Below the pieces are notes generated by a model, which had not been told where the DNA came from, made no database searches, and was given only the letters and a program-made list of their open reading frames with translations. Source: Gnetum montanum (lineage: Eukaryota > Streptophyta > Gnetopsida > Gnetales > Gnetaceae). From it: a stretch of DNA of 49,094 bases. The DNA is taken from the NCBI GenBank assembly GCA_015680685.1, contig MNCI01026287.1, positions 1,344 to 50,437 of the forward strand. The letters are read 5' to 3'. The translations under genes were made by a program, and so were the position numbers. How positions within the stretch are numbered: position 1 is the stretch's first letter; each line of letters begins with the position of its first letter. Shown in pieces: positions 22,051-33,467 of the stretch.

Positions 22051-23370
22051 ATGGAAAGGTTTGACTTGTTGTGAATTGATCAACTTCTTTTTATTCTGGC
22101 TCTTAGGTTTGTAAATTAGCATGGCCTCAAAAGGAAAAGTTTCATGAAATATTTAGGGTCCTTACCACAATGTTTAGAACTTAGTTCATTGAGGTACGTG
22201 TGTGGGGTTACAGTAGAGGACCTTATCTCTAGCTTGAAATTTAACTTTCCTTATTCTTAGGTCATGTCGTTGCTTGATGAATGTCTTTTGCACTTCATTT
22301 AAGGATAGGACCACTAATTGGTTCTCATGTAGCACATTAAGGTTCATTAGTCATTCTCTTATGCTAGACTTAGATTAAGATCTAGGTCACATGCTGTTGA
22401 AAATGTATGCAGCTTAGATTCAATAGGAAGTGTTGGTAGTTTCCCATACACCAGCTCATAGGAAGAGTAGCCTATAAAAATTTTCCATGTTGAGAAGTAG
22501 GCCTAGAGGGAATCATTGAGTTTTGTGCTCCAGTCTATCCTATATTTGCTAATAGTTGTCATTAAGATCTTTGTTATCTTCCTATTAGGAACCTCTACTT
22601 GATCATTGGCTTGGGGATGGTAGGGTGTTGTTAATTTATGTTCAACCCCTAAGCATTGTAGGAGCCTGCAAAAAGTGGTGCCTATGAAATGGGTTCCATT
22701 ATCAAAAATCAATGCACATGTCACCTCAAATCTATTCGCAACATTTTTTTTGTATAAGCTATGCAGCAGTAGATGATGTATAGTCAACGATGGCTACTAC
22801 TTCTATCCATTTTGTGTAGTAATCAATGACAATAATTATGTACACCTTTTCATTTGACATGGGAATGATGGGATCCATGAAGTTGATGCCCCAGATGTCA
22901 AAGGGCTCTAGTGGTTAAATCCACTATTGAGGTCCCTCCATTAATGTAATCATCCCACCTTCTCATTGATAACATTCACAAGATTAGATAAATTAGTGGA
23001 CATCCTTGAAGATAGTTGGCCAACAATATCCTACCATAAAGATCTTAATGATCATGCATCTTTTTGCATAGTGGCCCCCATAAGGATCTTCATGAGTGTC
23101 TTAGAGAATGTGTAGTTGATCAACATTAGGTACATACCAACAAACTAAGTCATTGATGCACACCTTGTAAAGGTATCCATTGATTTCCATGAAGGATTTG
23201 GCCTAATGAAGAAACTATTGTCTCTTATTGTGATCCAGATCTTACAACACCTCTTAAGTAAGAAGATAAGTGAGGATGCCATCATAGCATTTTGTTTCTA
23301 TAGGCACTTGTTCATTTATTGCACCTATAAAGAGGAGTTCATCAGGAAATTAATTAGAGAGTAGGCTCTT
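22050..23370 (-). pseudogene. Integrase, element B, degraded
   Basis: Minus-strand copy of A's integrase, with zinc-domain relic THEDPYGGHYA (about 23080), core FDIWGINFMDP (first catalytic D lost), IFDNGTHF (second D kept), LGVEHKLTTPYHPQAND and QVEVPNREI (catalytic E kept), within the open stretch 22503-22787. The C-terminal domain runs to about 22050. Multiple stops. Confidence 0.85.
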
Positions 23371-24990
23371 CTTTTTGTTATCCCATTATAATTGAGACAA
23401 GTGATCAACGATCACTTTCTTAGTTTCCTTTTGATGTACCATTGTAAGATTGAACTCTTGTAAGATCATCAACCATCATATGACATGGGGACTCATGATT
23501 GGCTTATTCACTAGGAAGTAAATTACACTATGGTTAGTATGCACAAACACTTTATATTCAAGTACATAGTGCCTAAACTTTTCTATATTGTACACCACCA
23601 CCATTACTTCTTTCTCCATTGTGGTGTAATTCAACTATGCACCCACAATGCTTCAACTTATGCAGTGGATGTAATATGGACATTTCTTATCATCCAACTA
23701 TTTAGGCATGACTCTCAAGAAATAATTTGATGCATCTATCATGATATGAAATGATCTAGATCAATCAAGTGCTCATAGAATTGGTGTCTCTATGAGCTTA
23801 TACATGAGGCTTTAAAATGCATTTTTGGATTCCTTAGTCTAGATGAATGAAGCATATTTCTTTGTAAGCTCAACCAATAGTTTTGCAATCTTAGAGAAAA
23901 TCTCTATAAAACACCAATAGTAGTCAGTGTGTCTAAGGAATGACCATACATCCTTAACAATTTCTAGTTGGAAAGTTATTCCTTGGATGACCAAAATCAT
24001 TTTAGGGTCCATCTTAATCCTACCTGAAAAATTCTATGCCACAATTTAATGCCCTCTTGGATCATCAGATGACTCTTCTACCAATTGAGCTCAAGATTTG
24101 TCTCCACACATCTTTTTAGCACTTGCTCAAGGTGGTCCAAGGCTTCCTCAAACATGGTGCCATAGGTGGAGAAGTCATCCATAAATACTTCCAACCTACA
24201 ACAAATTTGTTGTTGAAAAATGTTGAAGACCAAGCATTAGAATGTTGAAGGAGCATTGTACAAATCAAAAGTCATCTTTTGATATGAAAAAGTCCTTGAG
24301 GGACTCATGAATGTTATTTTGGCCTAATCTTCAAGCATAATTTGGATTTGGTTATTGCCACTATAACCATCCATAAAGTTGAAATAGCAATTCCTAGATA
24401 TACTGTCCAATACTTGATCCATAAATGGAAATGGAAAGTGATCTTTGAATATTTCTATATTCAACAACTAGAGGTTGATGCACACCCACCACTTGCCATC
24501 TTTCTTTGGCACAATCATGAGTGAGCTAACCCACTCACTCTCCACAATGGGATAGATAAACCCCTCCTTAAGGAGTTTTTTGATTTCCTCTTTGACAATC
24601 TACTTCAATTTGGGGTTCAATTGCCACTACAACTACCTTTTTGGCTTCATTGCTGAATCAATGTAGATATAATGCTAGCATATCCTAAGATAAATCCCTA
24701 TGAGTTTAGGATATGACCAAGAAAAGGCTATTGGGGATTTTTTTTTTACCACTTTCAACAACATTTATTTCTATTCAGGAACAAGATTGGCATTAATGAT
24801 TATTGGCTTGCCATTTTTCAAAAATGCATGCTTTATGTCAGTAGGTAGAGTTTTCAACTCTAAGGTCTTTTTATAAAAATTTTCATGGATTTCCAACTCT
24901 TTGAAATTGGTATCATCATTTGCATCATCAAAGAGTTAGTGATGAACTTGCTCTAGTTCATTCATGCTTTTAATATAGGCACATGTCAAA
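23371..24990 (-). pseudogene. Reverse transcriptase-RNase H, element B, degraded
   Basis: Read on the minus strand: an N-terminal linker with LELKTLP (about 24880), then EGFIYPIVESEWVSSLMIV and PKKDGKWWVCINL (about 24480-24570), then FMDGYSGNNQIQI (about 24330), SRTFSYQKMTFDL, the catalytic box VFMDDFSTYG (about 24165-24195) and LDHLEQVLKRCVETNLELNW. RNase H follows to about 23400. FMDDFSxYG with RCxETNLxLNW is typical of the Athila branch. The DD pair is intact, but in-frame stops kill the gene. Confidence 0.85.
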
Positions 24991-25640
24991 TTCGGAATAG
25001 GTTCTAGGCAAAGTGTGCTACTGCCAAGATTAGCTGTCAATGACTGGGTACCATCCTATTTTGTTGTTGCTACATATAGGCACCTTTGAATATCTACCTC
25101 ATTTGTACACTAGCTACATGTGGAAATGAATCCTCTTTTCATGGACCAAACTTTTTGCATGTAGTTGCACCCTATATCAATGTATGCTATGCATCAAACT
25201 TGTTTCTCATTAATATTTTTAAATGCATTTTCCTTGGGAATTTCTATGAAAATATCTTTGATGTCAATTTTTGCATCAATAGTGCTTAACCAAGCCCTTC
25301 CCATAATTATTGGAAGCTCCTCCTTATAATTATCAACTTTCATTACCAAGAAATTAGTAAAATAAGACCACCCATAGAAAATGATCACAATATCTTCTAC
25401 TAGTCCTAAAGGAATAGTGATGGAATAATCTATCAATTCTAAATGGATGTTGCTCTTCTTGAGAGGAGGTAGGTTCTAGGGGCTATACATTTTATGAGAA
25501 ATTAGATTAACTCTAGAACCTGAGTTAAGAAGAGCTTTGCATAGCATATTCCTAGCAATCTACAAATAGATGAGATGACTTCCCAAATTAGCTCATTTTT
25601 GAGAAAGGTTTCTAGCCTTGATCTAGTCATATACATTGTG
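24991..25640 (-). pseudogene. Aspartic protease domain, element B, degraded
   Basis: Open piece 25194-25436 reads ITIPLGLVEDIVIIF, YFTNFLVMKVDN and LPIIMGRAWLSTIDA, matching the N3 protease. The active-site block just upstream reads LLNSGSRVN, so the catalytic aspartate is asparagine (G to A). The neighbouring GSRVN text helps define the family consensus, since N3 has DSGFGVN there. Confidence 0.85.
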
Positions 25641-28150
25641 GGTTATCATAACTATGTGGATCTTGGGAGGAATTTGGTTTGAAGTGCTCTCAAAAGGAAT
25701 GGATGTAGAGAATGAAGGAGATACAAGATGACTAGCCACATAAGTAGGTGAGGGTTTAATAGGGCTATTAGTTTAGAAGAATGGTTTTTTTATAGGATCT
25801 TAGCTCCAAACCACTTGGCTAATAAGTTGATTATAAGTTAACAGCCTTGGTAGCATTATGTTGTTGCAATTGAGTTGGAAGCTCACCCTGCATGGATGGA
25901 GCATGTGATAATTAGGTTGAGTGTGGAGTAGCATGTGCTAAAGGATGAGGAGGATGATAGGAATATGGGGTTTCCTCTCTGCTATATGGAGAATGAGTTA
26001 TTTAATACTTTGGAGGGTAGTAGTGATGCTGAAAAGTAGCATGACAAAGAAAAATCATCTGAAGACATTAGCTATTGAACATAGTACCCATACAAATATA
26101 GCTGCCTATAAGGGTACTGCTACCTCGGTGGTGTCATTTCCCATGACTCTAGTTGCTACCACTATTGGTATTGCTCATATGGCTATGGTGAAGCTCCACT
26201 TGGGTAATATGCTTGTTGTTGCTGGTGGAACTGCCTTGGATTACCTTGAGGATAAGACAATCTTCTAGGTGCTTTCCTTATTTCTAGTTAGGATTTAGCG
26301 CATACACCCTAAACTCCTGCAAGTGTGACATGAAAGGGAAACATCCTTTAGGATGTTTGTATCGATAGATGTCACACCCACCATCATCATCTAATTCTGA
26401 CTTGACAAGCTCTTCTACTACTACAACCTTACCCCTACACCTTTGGTAGGCATGTTCAACTTCTTTCAGCCTCATGCAGTCACAATCACTACTTTGCTCC
26501 CTTGATTCTTCTACAATTTTTACAGTAGTTTAGAATTTATCATCCAAAGAGTTCTATAGTTTATCAGCCTTGGCCAATTTATCAAAAATAGATTCTTGGA
26601 TTGGCAAGGATTTTTGCTGCACTACTTGATCAAGTGGTTTCTCCTCCTCATTATCACAAAATCAAACCTCCCTTTTCCTAATGGAATGATCTCTATTATA
26701 TTCCTTAGTAGATTTCCATTTTCTCAACTATCCTTCTTCTTTTACTACCTACTCTAGCAACCCTTGGATCTAATGGGCTCAAATTTCTAATAGTCTTCAT
26801 TGGGCATAGATCCCAAAAGTACTCATTTCTGATCTAAGTCCATCTATGATGTGGCAAAGTTGTTCCCATTGAGAATAACCATGCTTAGGGCATCACTATA
26901 TGTGAGAATATTACCTACTCATGGTGGTGACCAAGGGTTAAAGTATTTCTTTCTTTCATCCTTAGATCTACCTTCTCAGATTAGACACTTAGGAGTACAT
27001 CTCATGTTTATCATTGAATAGCTCTAGCATTATACTCAGCTTGTAGATGGATTCTAGCTCCAAGAATTGATACTAGCTTTTTACTCTCTTGATGAGTATC
27101 ATGGAAAATATATTTAATTTCTACAAATCATTTTTAATATTCTATAAAGCACAAGCATTGTGAAAGGCTTAAAGATGTGTTTGTGGATCAAAAGTTATAT
27201 CCCCCCTTAAATCTAGGGATATTGTTCATGTCAAGTTGCTTGATCCAACTATCTTTCACATGCCTAGTTGGAATTTTTATTACCTCTACAATATTCAACA
27301 TACTACAAGTTGCCAACAAAGGTTCATCATCATCATTATTTTGATGATGCTTATGATGTCCTCTACTACCCCTGCATTCATGATGGTCCTGATGATCATT
27401 ATTTTCTTTCTATTCACCTTCATAACAATTGTTCTTTCTATAGTGTCTATCAAAACCAGAAGAGGAAAAAGAAGATGCAAATGAAGAGGGTAAAGAGGAA
27501 GGAGGACTACCACCACCATGGTGTATGACACCTCCTCTACCCTTTTCATAGCCACATTTTTCAGCTTTCTTGTCATCATGATACTTTCCCAAGCTCCTTC
27601 TTTGACTCCCACATTTTCCTAAACCTATATTGTTGATAGTGGATTATAAATTCAGGTTCAAACCCCCATCACCAATATCAAGGGATAGAGAATCTTCATG
27701 TTAAGAACCCTTAGAGTGATTATCCTTTTTATTTTGATTGATTAGGAACAAGAGATTTGTGAACTATTTTCCCTTCAAATCCTCATGGTGCTTCTTCTAA
27801 TGTTGATCTCTCCTATGTTAAGTGGTAGTGGGATAGTAGTCTCAGTAGTCATGGTCATGCATAATGTACTCTTCTTGAAGATCCTTGATGCCTAACCTTC
27901 CAAGAGTTTGGAGTAGCATCCTAAGCATATATTGATTAAGAGGCATTACAACGTTTCCCTTCATATCTCACAACCGTAGTTGTTCATCTTGATGCAAGCT
28001 AAAGATGAAGTTATGCACATGCTCATCTAAATGAGTATACACCACCTTGCATTATTAAGGCACTAGAGATTTAGTATCATCACACCTGTGAGAAAAAGAA
28101 ATTTTGCAATTAGAATAAGATATTAGTGTGCTTAAATTATTATACATATT
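25641..28150 (-). pseudogene. gag, element B, degraded
   Basis: From about 28060 the minus strand reads VYTHLDEHVHNFIF, LHQDEQLRL and MKGNVVMPLNQ, aligned to the N-terminus of the N elements. The capsid core lies near 26900-27240. A basic, His/Asp-rich linker at about 27300-27560 gives spurious open frames on + (27236-27528). The zinc-knuckle relic is CDIYRYKHPKGCF (about 26360, second Cys lost). The Pro/Gln-rich linker (25850-26250) precedes protease. Confidence 0.8.
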
Positions 28151-28238
28151 TTTAGAATGATTTTTAACCTTAGGGTTCATCCAATGATGTTAATGATTTT
28201 CACTATGCCTAGATAGCACACTTTTAAAAAAAAAGAGT

Positions 28239-28256
28239 CATTGGCAATGGTTCCAA
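28239..28256 (-). promoter_or_regulatory. Primer-binding site of B (decayed tRNA-Asp type)
   Basis: On the minus strand TTGGAACCATTGCC follows the LTR directly, aligning with TTGGCGCCGTTGCC of N3. Confidence 0.6.
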
Positions 28257-29104
28257 TGATGAACTACAAATACCCTTATGCTTAACCATACAAATCACTA
28301 AGCATTCATACATGATGTAGTCAAATTTTATGGACTCTATGTCTTTTGATACACTAGCCTCTAGGAAGTGAACTTTACCTAACAATCATTTGTTGTCTTC
28401 CCAATTACACTTATGATATGCAAAGTTATGGTTAAGTGTAACTGAGGTGTATGATTTTTATTACTTTTATGTTTTATGTTTTTGGTTCTTACAATAAAGA
28501 ATGAGAAGAATGAAGCAATTTGATTACCAATTTGATCTAACTAACTAAAAAATGTTTAACTAATCCTAACATCCTGAACATGTATAATGCTACTAGGTTA
28601 TCAAATGTTAATCATTACTAGGATTACCAAGCATCATGCACATTTTTAAAGTGATCATACTTATGTGCTTAATTAATCATTATTTAATCTAGCTTAATTT
28701 AGCTTAATTACTTAAAAGCATTAAAGAAAATTACTGTAAACATTGAATGCATGAAGAAAATATTTAATCTAGCCAAAGTACTGCAAGGTTTATTAGAAAG
28801 CTTGTCTTTATTTCCACAAACATTGTCATGCTTAGGTACAATAGTTCTCAAATAAATATTTGTACACTCAACAACTCCTACTATGGCCACTTGGGAAAAT
28901 ATTTTAACCTTAGGGAAGAAGAACTACAAGAGGCCTGCTACACTATGATAAAGATTATTTTATAAATACAATAGGTAAGCATGTATTTATTAGCAAAAAT
29001 AGACACTACGTCGATGGGGTCATGTCAATGCATCAAATCATGCATCGACGGGGCCTAATCGACAAAGCCTAGTTGATGGGTCCTAGTTAATGGGACCTAG
29101 TCAA
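28257..29104 (-). repeat. B inner LTR (848 bp seen; serves as 5' LTR of the intact body)
   Basis: Its minus-strand 3' end is at 28257 (complement of TGATGAACTAC), followed by the primer site and gag. Its start is missing: by comparison with the 3' LTR about 45-50 bases lie beyond the N at 29105. U3 words, a TATA-like sequence and ATAAAGACAAGC are present. Confidence 0.8.
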
Positions 29105-29105
29105 N
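29105..29105. other. Single N: assembly gap at the edge of the B inner LTR
   Basis: The left side is an LTR lacking its outer 45-50 bases. The right side is tail sequence starting at the point equivalent to 20048. In B's own body that tail point and the LTR are separated by about 3.9 kb of extra frame, so the N may hide a large stretch. Confidence 0.7.
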
Positions 29106-29886
29106 TTTGGAAGGGCTAAACTCTCACATTTTGAGGATTTAATGTTGTTCTATTTATTAACACTTTAGAAAAGTTAGAAAAATTTGGAAAAAATTTTCAT
29201 CAGAAACCTTAAGGTTTGTGGCCCCCACAACTAAGAGCTACAGGATTGAAGAAAAAAGTGATTTGGACAAATGGTATGAAAGTTATGGGCTCTAGAAGGT
29301 TTTGGGATTTGAAAAATTGTAAAACCTCACCTCTCATTTTAAATCAAATGATAAATAATTTCAAGGTATTGGATGGTATTTATAGGATTTTTGCATTGCA
29401 TTGACTAGGCCTAGTTGATAGGGCCTAGTCAACGTAGCTAGCTATGTCAATTAGGCCTAGTTGATTTGGCTATTGACCACCATTGACTTTGTCAAAAATA
29501 ATAAAAAACAAGGATTTTTTGAATTAAATTTTAGTCAAATGGAAGCCCAAAAAGTCAAGAACATGATGAGAGTATTAGAAGAGGGTTTTGAGATTCAAAA
29601 AATGGAGAAATCATTTGAATAAGATTTGATGAAGAAAAATGTTGTAAGGAGCACACAATTGGATACATGATGGAGTACACGAAAGATTTTATTGTAGAAA
29701 TATCTAAGGATAAGGAACTTAACTAAACAAATCATGAGATATGCAAGTGAGTCCTCCCCATAGTGACACATGCTCTTTTTGCCCTTGCATAACCTCAACT
29801 AAGGAGTCTGTAGGTTCCATATTTGATTAATGGTTATGAAAAGTTAAGGACCAAACTTGACGAATCTATTTAGGAATTTCAACACA
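29106..29886 (-). repeat. Second copy of B's tail segment (pairs with 20048-20828)
   Basis: About 780 bases, same direction as 20048-20828, with about 26 differences by eye (about 97 percent identity). That is much closer than B's LTRs are to each other. It includes the promoter-like array and TATA (29377-29384). The shared 62-codon + frame (29216-29404) reflects DNA identity, not a conserved protein. Best read as the remnant of an extra body in a tandem B array. Confidence 0.8.
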
Positions 29887-30240
29887 ATCCTAGTTGATAC
29901 ATGTTCAAGTAGTGTATGGAAAGTGAGACTAGATGCTTATGTTAGGAATAGTTAAACATTAGTTGGTTAGTTAGATTAAATTAGCAATTAAATTACTTCA
30001 TTCTTTTCATCCTTTATTTTAAGCACCCAAAACATAAAACATAAAAGTAATAAAAATCATACACCTTAATTAAACTTAATCATAACATTGCATATCATAA
30101 GTGTAATTGGAAAGACAATGAATTACTATTAGGGCAAGTTCACTTCCTAAAGGCTAGTGTACCGAAAGATACAGAGTCCACAGAATTCGAGTGGATTGCA
30201 CATGAATGCCTAGTGATTTATATGGTTGAGTGTAGGGGTA
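29887..30240 (+). repeat. Inverted LTR fragment (3' third of a B/A-type LTR)
   Basis: Plus-oriented LTR sequence, from the part near GGAAAGTGAGACTAGATGC to GTTGAGTGTAGGGGTA, stopping about 20 bases before the expected end CACTCATCA. It abuts the next LTR, which runs in the opposite direction, forming an inverted repeat of about 300-base arms around a spacer of about 60 bases. Confidence 0.75.
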
Positions 30241-31071
30241 TTCCATGGACTCTATGTCTTCCAATACACTAGCCTCTAGGAAGTGAACTTGCCATAATAG
30301 TTATTCATTAGCTTCCCAATTACACTTGTGATATGCAAAGGTATGGTTAAGTGTAATCGAGGCATATGATTTTTATTACTTTTATGTTTTATGTTTTTGG
30401 TGCCTAAAATAAAGGATGAAAAGAATGAAGTAATTTGATTGCAAATTTAATCTAACTAACTAAACAACATCTAACTACTCCTAACATAAGCATTTTATCC
30501 CACTTTCCATACACATCCTAAACATGTATAACACTACTGGGTTATCAAACATTAAGAATTACTAGGATTACCAAGCATCATGCCCATGCTTGAAGTGGTT
30601 GTACTTATGTGCTTAATTAATCACTATTTAATCTATCTTAATTTAGCTTAATTACTTAAGAGCATTAAATAAAAATTCTAAAAGCATTGAATGCATAAAG
30701 AAAATATTTAATCTAGCCAAAGTATTGCAAGGTTTATCATAAAGCTTATCTTTATTACCACACACACTTCCATGCTTAACTACAACATTGCTTGAATAAA
30801 GATCTATACACTCAATGACTCTTACTGTAGGCACTTGGGAAAATATTTTAACTCTAAGAAAGAAAAACTACAAGAGCTTTGCTATACTATAAAAAATATT
30901 ATTTTATAAATATAGTAGGTGAGCATGTATTTATAGGTGAAAACAAATACTACATTGATGGGACTACATCAATGCATCAAATCATACATCAATGAGGCCT
31001 AGTCGATAGGGCCTAAGCGATGAGGCCTAGACAATGAGGCCCAGTTGACATAGCCAATCTTTGATTCATCA
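30241..31071 (-). repeat. B outer LTR (831 bp, inner end truncated)
   Basis: The minus-strand start TGATGAATCAAAG at 31071 forms the outer boundary of the whole insertion. It is followed by GGCC-flanked U3 words, CTATAAATA and AATAAAG. It stops about 77 bases short of the normal LTR end and joins the inverted fragment. No primer site follows it, so it cannot be the 5' LTR of an intact body. Confidence 0.8.
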
Positions 31072-31559
31072 AACACCATTATGAAGTTGAAATTTCTAAG
31101 GTAAGATGATAAAAATATAAATAATTTTTACATTAAATTTTATGAACTATTCCATTAATCTAAGGTAAACTAGGAGGAGAATGAATAGGCTTTAATATTT
31201 CTAAAAGGTCTTAAAATGGTATATTAGTAGGAATTACATTCTATAAGCCTCAAAATCTTGATGAGGCATATGATTTGGCACTCAAGGTAAAGAAAAACTC
31301 AATGGGTTTGGAGATAAGGGCAAACAAGCTTCCATGGGAAAGGACAAGGAATCCAAATTTGAGAAGGGATCCAAGTTCAAATCTAAAGATAAGGATTATA
31401 GCCATGATAAGAAGATAGAAAAGCATGATGAGAAGAGAAAATCCAAGAAGGACCAACACAAGGAAGACAAGGGCCAAGGTACCAACTCTTCTAAGATTTA
31501 ATGCTTCAGGCATGGAGAATGCTAAGTAATGGAAATTTCCACTTTTCTAGGTAGCCAAA
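31072..31559 (+). pseudogene. Chromovirus F gag, second segment, degraded
   Basis: Continues the frame cut at 15243: NNFYIKFYELFH parallels EFYIKFFNLFH of C. It then reads LDEAYDLALK-like text, a Lys/Asp-rich basic linker (GKDKESKFEKGSKFKSKDKD and on, about 31300-31490) and a zinc-knuckle relic CFRHGEC (about 31503-31523). Gag of this type packages element RNA. It is cut again at 31559 by element C. The minus-strand hydrophobic open frame here (31250-31513) is only the antisense of the basic linker. Confidence 0.8.
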
Positions 31560-32082
31560 TGGAGCAGGTTCACTGCAATCTTAAATCATCTTCTAATACT
31601 AAATCTAGATATTATGAAAAGATAATTAATTTTCTAGAAAAGTACAAAACTAGAAAGCTAGTTATCTTTAACTTCTTCAAAGAAGATNATAGGTATCTCT
31701 AGTCTTCCCAAACCATCTTATATCAAATTACAATATTAAGGAGAAACACCTCTTGAGTGTGGGAGACATCTTGTACATGGTTGAAACATCTCTTTCCAGA
31801 TAGGATGTCTTCACCTCAGTCATCTCTTGTAGTTTGGGAGATGTCTCTTCTTAGATTTTTCCACTCTATAGAGATGTATCTTGTCCTATAAGAGATGTCT
31901 CCTATGAAGACTTAGTTCTTGGCAGAGATGTCTTCTACATGTCCTAGATGTCTACCCTATGAAGTCTTGATTTCTAGACAAGACATCTTCTTAACCACCA
32001 AAAAATATTCATAGAGCCTAAAACCTACAAAACACAAATGTAGGAATAAAACAAGGGAATCATAAGTGGTTTTGGTATGCTA
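31560..32082 (-). repeat. C 3' LTR (523 bp seen, interior collapsed at N 31688)
   Basis: The + strand start TGGAGCAGGTTCA matches TGGAGTAGGTTCA at 43476. The inner end near 32082 is followed by a purine tract on the minus strand (GAAGGGTGGGAGAGC, about 32083-32097). Compared with the 5' LTR, about 490 bases are replaced by one N. It is rich in AGATGTCT/AGACATCT words in both directions. Confidence 0.8.
31688..31688. other. Single N: collapsed gap in C 3' LTR
   Basis: The left flank AGAAGAT matches about 43590 and the right flank matches about 44081 in the partner LTR, so roughly 490 bases are absent. Confidence 0.8.
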
Positions 32083-32159
32083 GCTCTCCCACCCTTCAAA
32101 AAGTGACTCATGTGAACAAGGAATGAAGGGTTGAAATGATCATCCACTCTTAAAGTTAG

Positions 32160-33467
32160 ATCTCATTGACTCATACAGCATCATCCAAGGACTAATCTTT
32201 CCAATGAATTAAATATTTATGCATATTGACTTTCTAAGTGCTAGAAGCTATCATCCACTTGATTATGATTGCCTTTATCTTCCATAAGGTCTTAGACTAA
32301 TTCATATCCTCCTTCAACTCACTGATGCTACCCTATATGGTCTCCTCATCAACTAGTCCATGATCGTGCACAAGATCTAAAACATTAAATATAAAGGACA
32401 TACCAACATTTTATGGTAAATAAATCTCAAAAGAATTATCATTAATCTTATTCTTGATCTTGAAAAGCCCCATCTTCTTAGCTTTCAACTTGGAGAAGTT
32501 GATACCTCTCAAATACTTCTTCTTCAAGTGCATCCAAACTAAGTTACCAATAGCAAAATTTAGCTTTCATTTACCCTCATTGTTCTTGAGGACTCTCTCT
32601 TTAGTATTATTCTTAAGATTTGATTTTACTTATGCATGTAGATCTCTCATCTCTTGCACAAAATCAACACTCAATTGAGCTTCACCATCAAAGCTCTTCA
32701 AAGTCTCCACCATCTTTGAACAAAAATGATAGTTCACATCAAAAGGATTTTTTCCAATAGCAACATGAAAATAAATATTGTATGATAACTTAGCATGACA
32801 TATCAAGTTTTCCCACCTATTTAGTTATCCATCATATAGATATCTCAATATGTTTAGTAAGGATTTATTCATCACATCCATTTGACCATTCAATTATGGA
32901 TGATATGCACTAGAAAAATTGAACTTTGTTCCTAAAATTTTTCAAAAGAACCTCCAAAAGTGATTTGCAAATTTGGAGTCTATGAACTAACAATATTCAA
33001 AGAAATTCTATGCAACCTCATAACATGTTGAAAAAAGAAATTTGCAACATGAGAAGCATCACTCACCTTTATGCATGAAATGAAGTGTACCATCTTATAT
33101 AACTTGTTCAAAATAACAAAAATTACATCATTTCTACTTTTGATTTTTGGAATACCACTCACAAAATCTATAGACATACCTTTCCATGTACCTTTGGGAA
33201 TTGGAAAAGGCATATAATATCCATTCACTCATATATCTGCCTTCAATTTCTGATAACTTAAACACTCCTACATAAATTTTGAAACTTTAGCTATCATACT
33301 AGGCTAATAATAATGCCTACCCCATCAGTTCCAATGTTTTATCTATACCCATGTAACCTGTCATGCCACTACAATGCAAATAATATATTTTTTCTAAAAT
33401 CACAACTAGGTATACAAATAATTGTCTTTTTAAATAATAGTTCATCTTGAATATGATAGTCCCTCCA
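32160..33467 (-). pseudogene. Integrase with chromodomain-like tail, element C, degraded
   Basis: Open piece 32980-33228 reads MPFPIPKGTWKGMSIDFVSG, then IPKIKSRNDVIFVI, KMVHFISCIKVSDASHVANF and VMRLHRISLNIVSS, the standard chromovirus integrase core containing the first catalytic D (SIDF). Near 32190-32300 the frame reads HKYLIHWKDxSLDDAVxV, resembling the YLVKWKG...TWE core of chromodomains, which guide insertion to marked chromatin. Multiple stops. Confidence 0.8.

Larger units (their letters stand above)
15244..31071 (-). mobile_element. Complex B: Athila-like Ty3/gypsy retrotransposon with rearranged 5' end
   Basis: One 15.8 kb insertion in the gag of F, flanked by GACAC (15239-15243) and AACAC (31072-31076), a target duplication with one G/A change. 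Read on the minus strand from 31071: an LTR, an inverted LTR fragment, a duplicated tail fragment, a gap, a second LTR with primer site, gag, protease, RT, RNase H, integrase, tail, extra frame, polypurine tract and the 3' LTR. Three same-direction LTRs suggest a tandem (LTR-body-LTR-body-LTR) arrangement from unequal recombination, with the first body mostly deleted. The lineage call rests on the protease LADQSI-like and GRAW blocks, RT FMDDFSTYG and a tRNA-Asp-like primer site. All coding regions carry stops. Confidence 0.8.

Noticed and set aside
27236-27528. Hydrophobic or His-rich + frames
   Set aside because: They are antisense to the basic linker of B's gag.
15244-29104. Treating 15244-29104 as a simple two-LTR element
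   Set aside because: The target duplication and rejoining gag frame place the true outer edge at 31071; 29104 ends in a gap and lacks the LTR start.
31250-31513. Minus-strand hydrophobic 87-codon frame resembling a membrane protein
   Set aside because: It is the antisense of the Lys/Asp-rich linker of F's gag; the sense strand fits a known gag layout.
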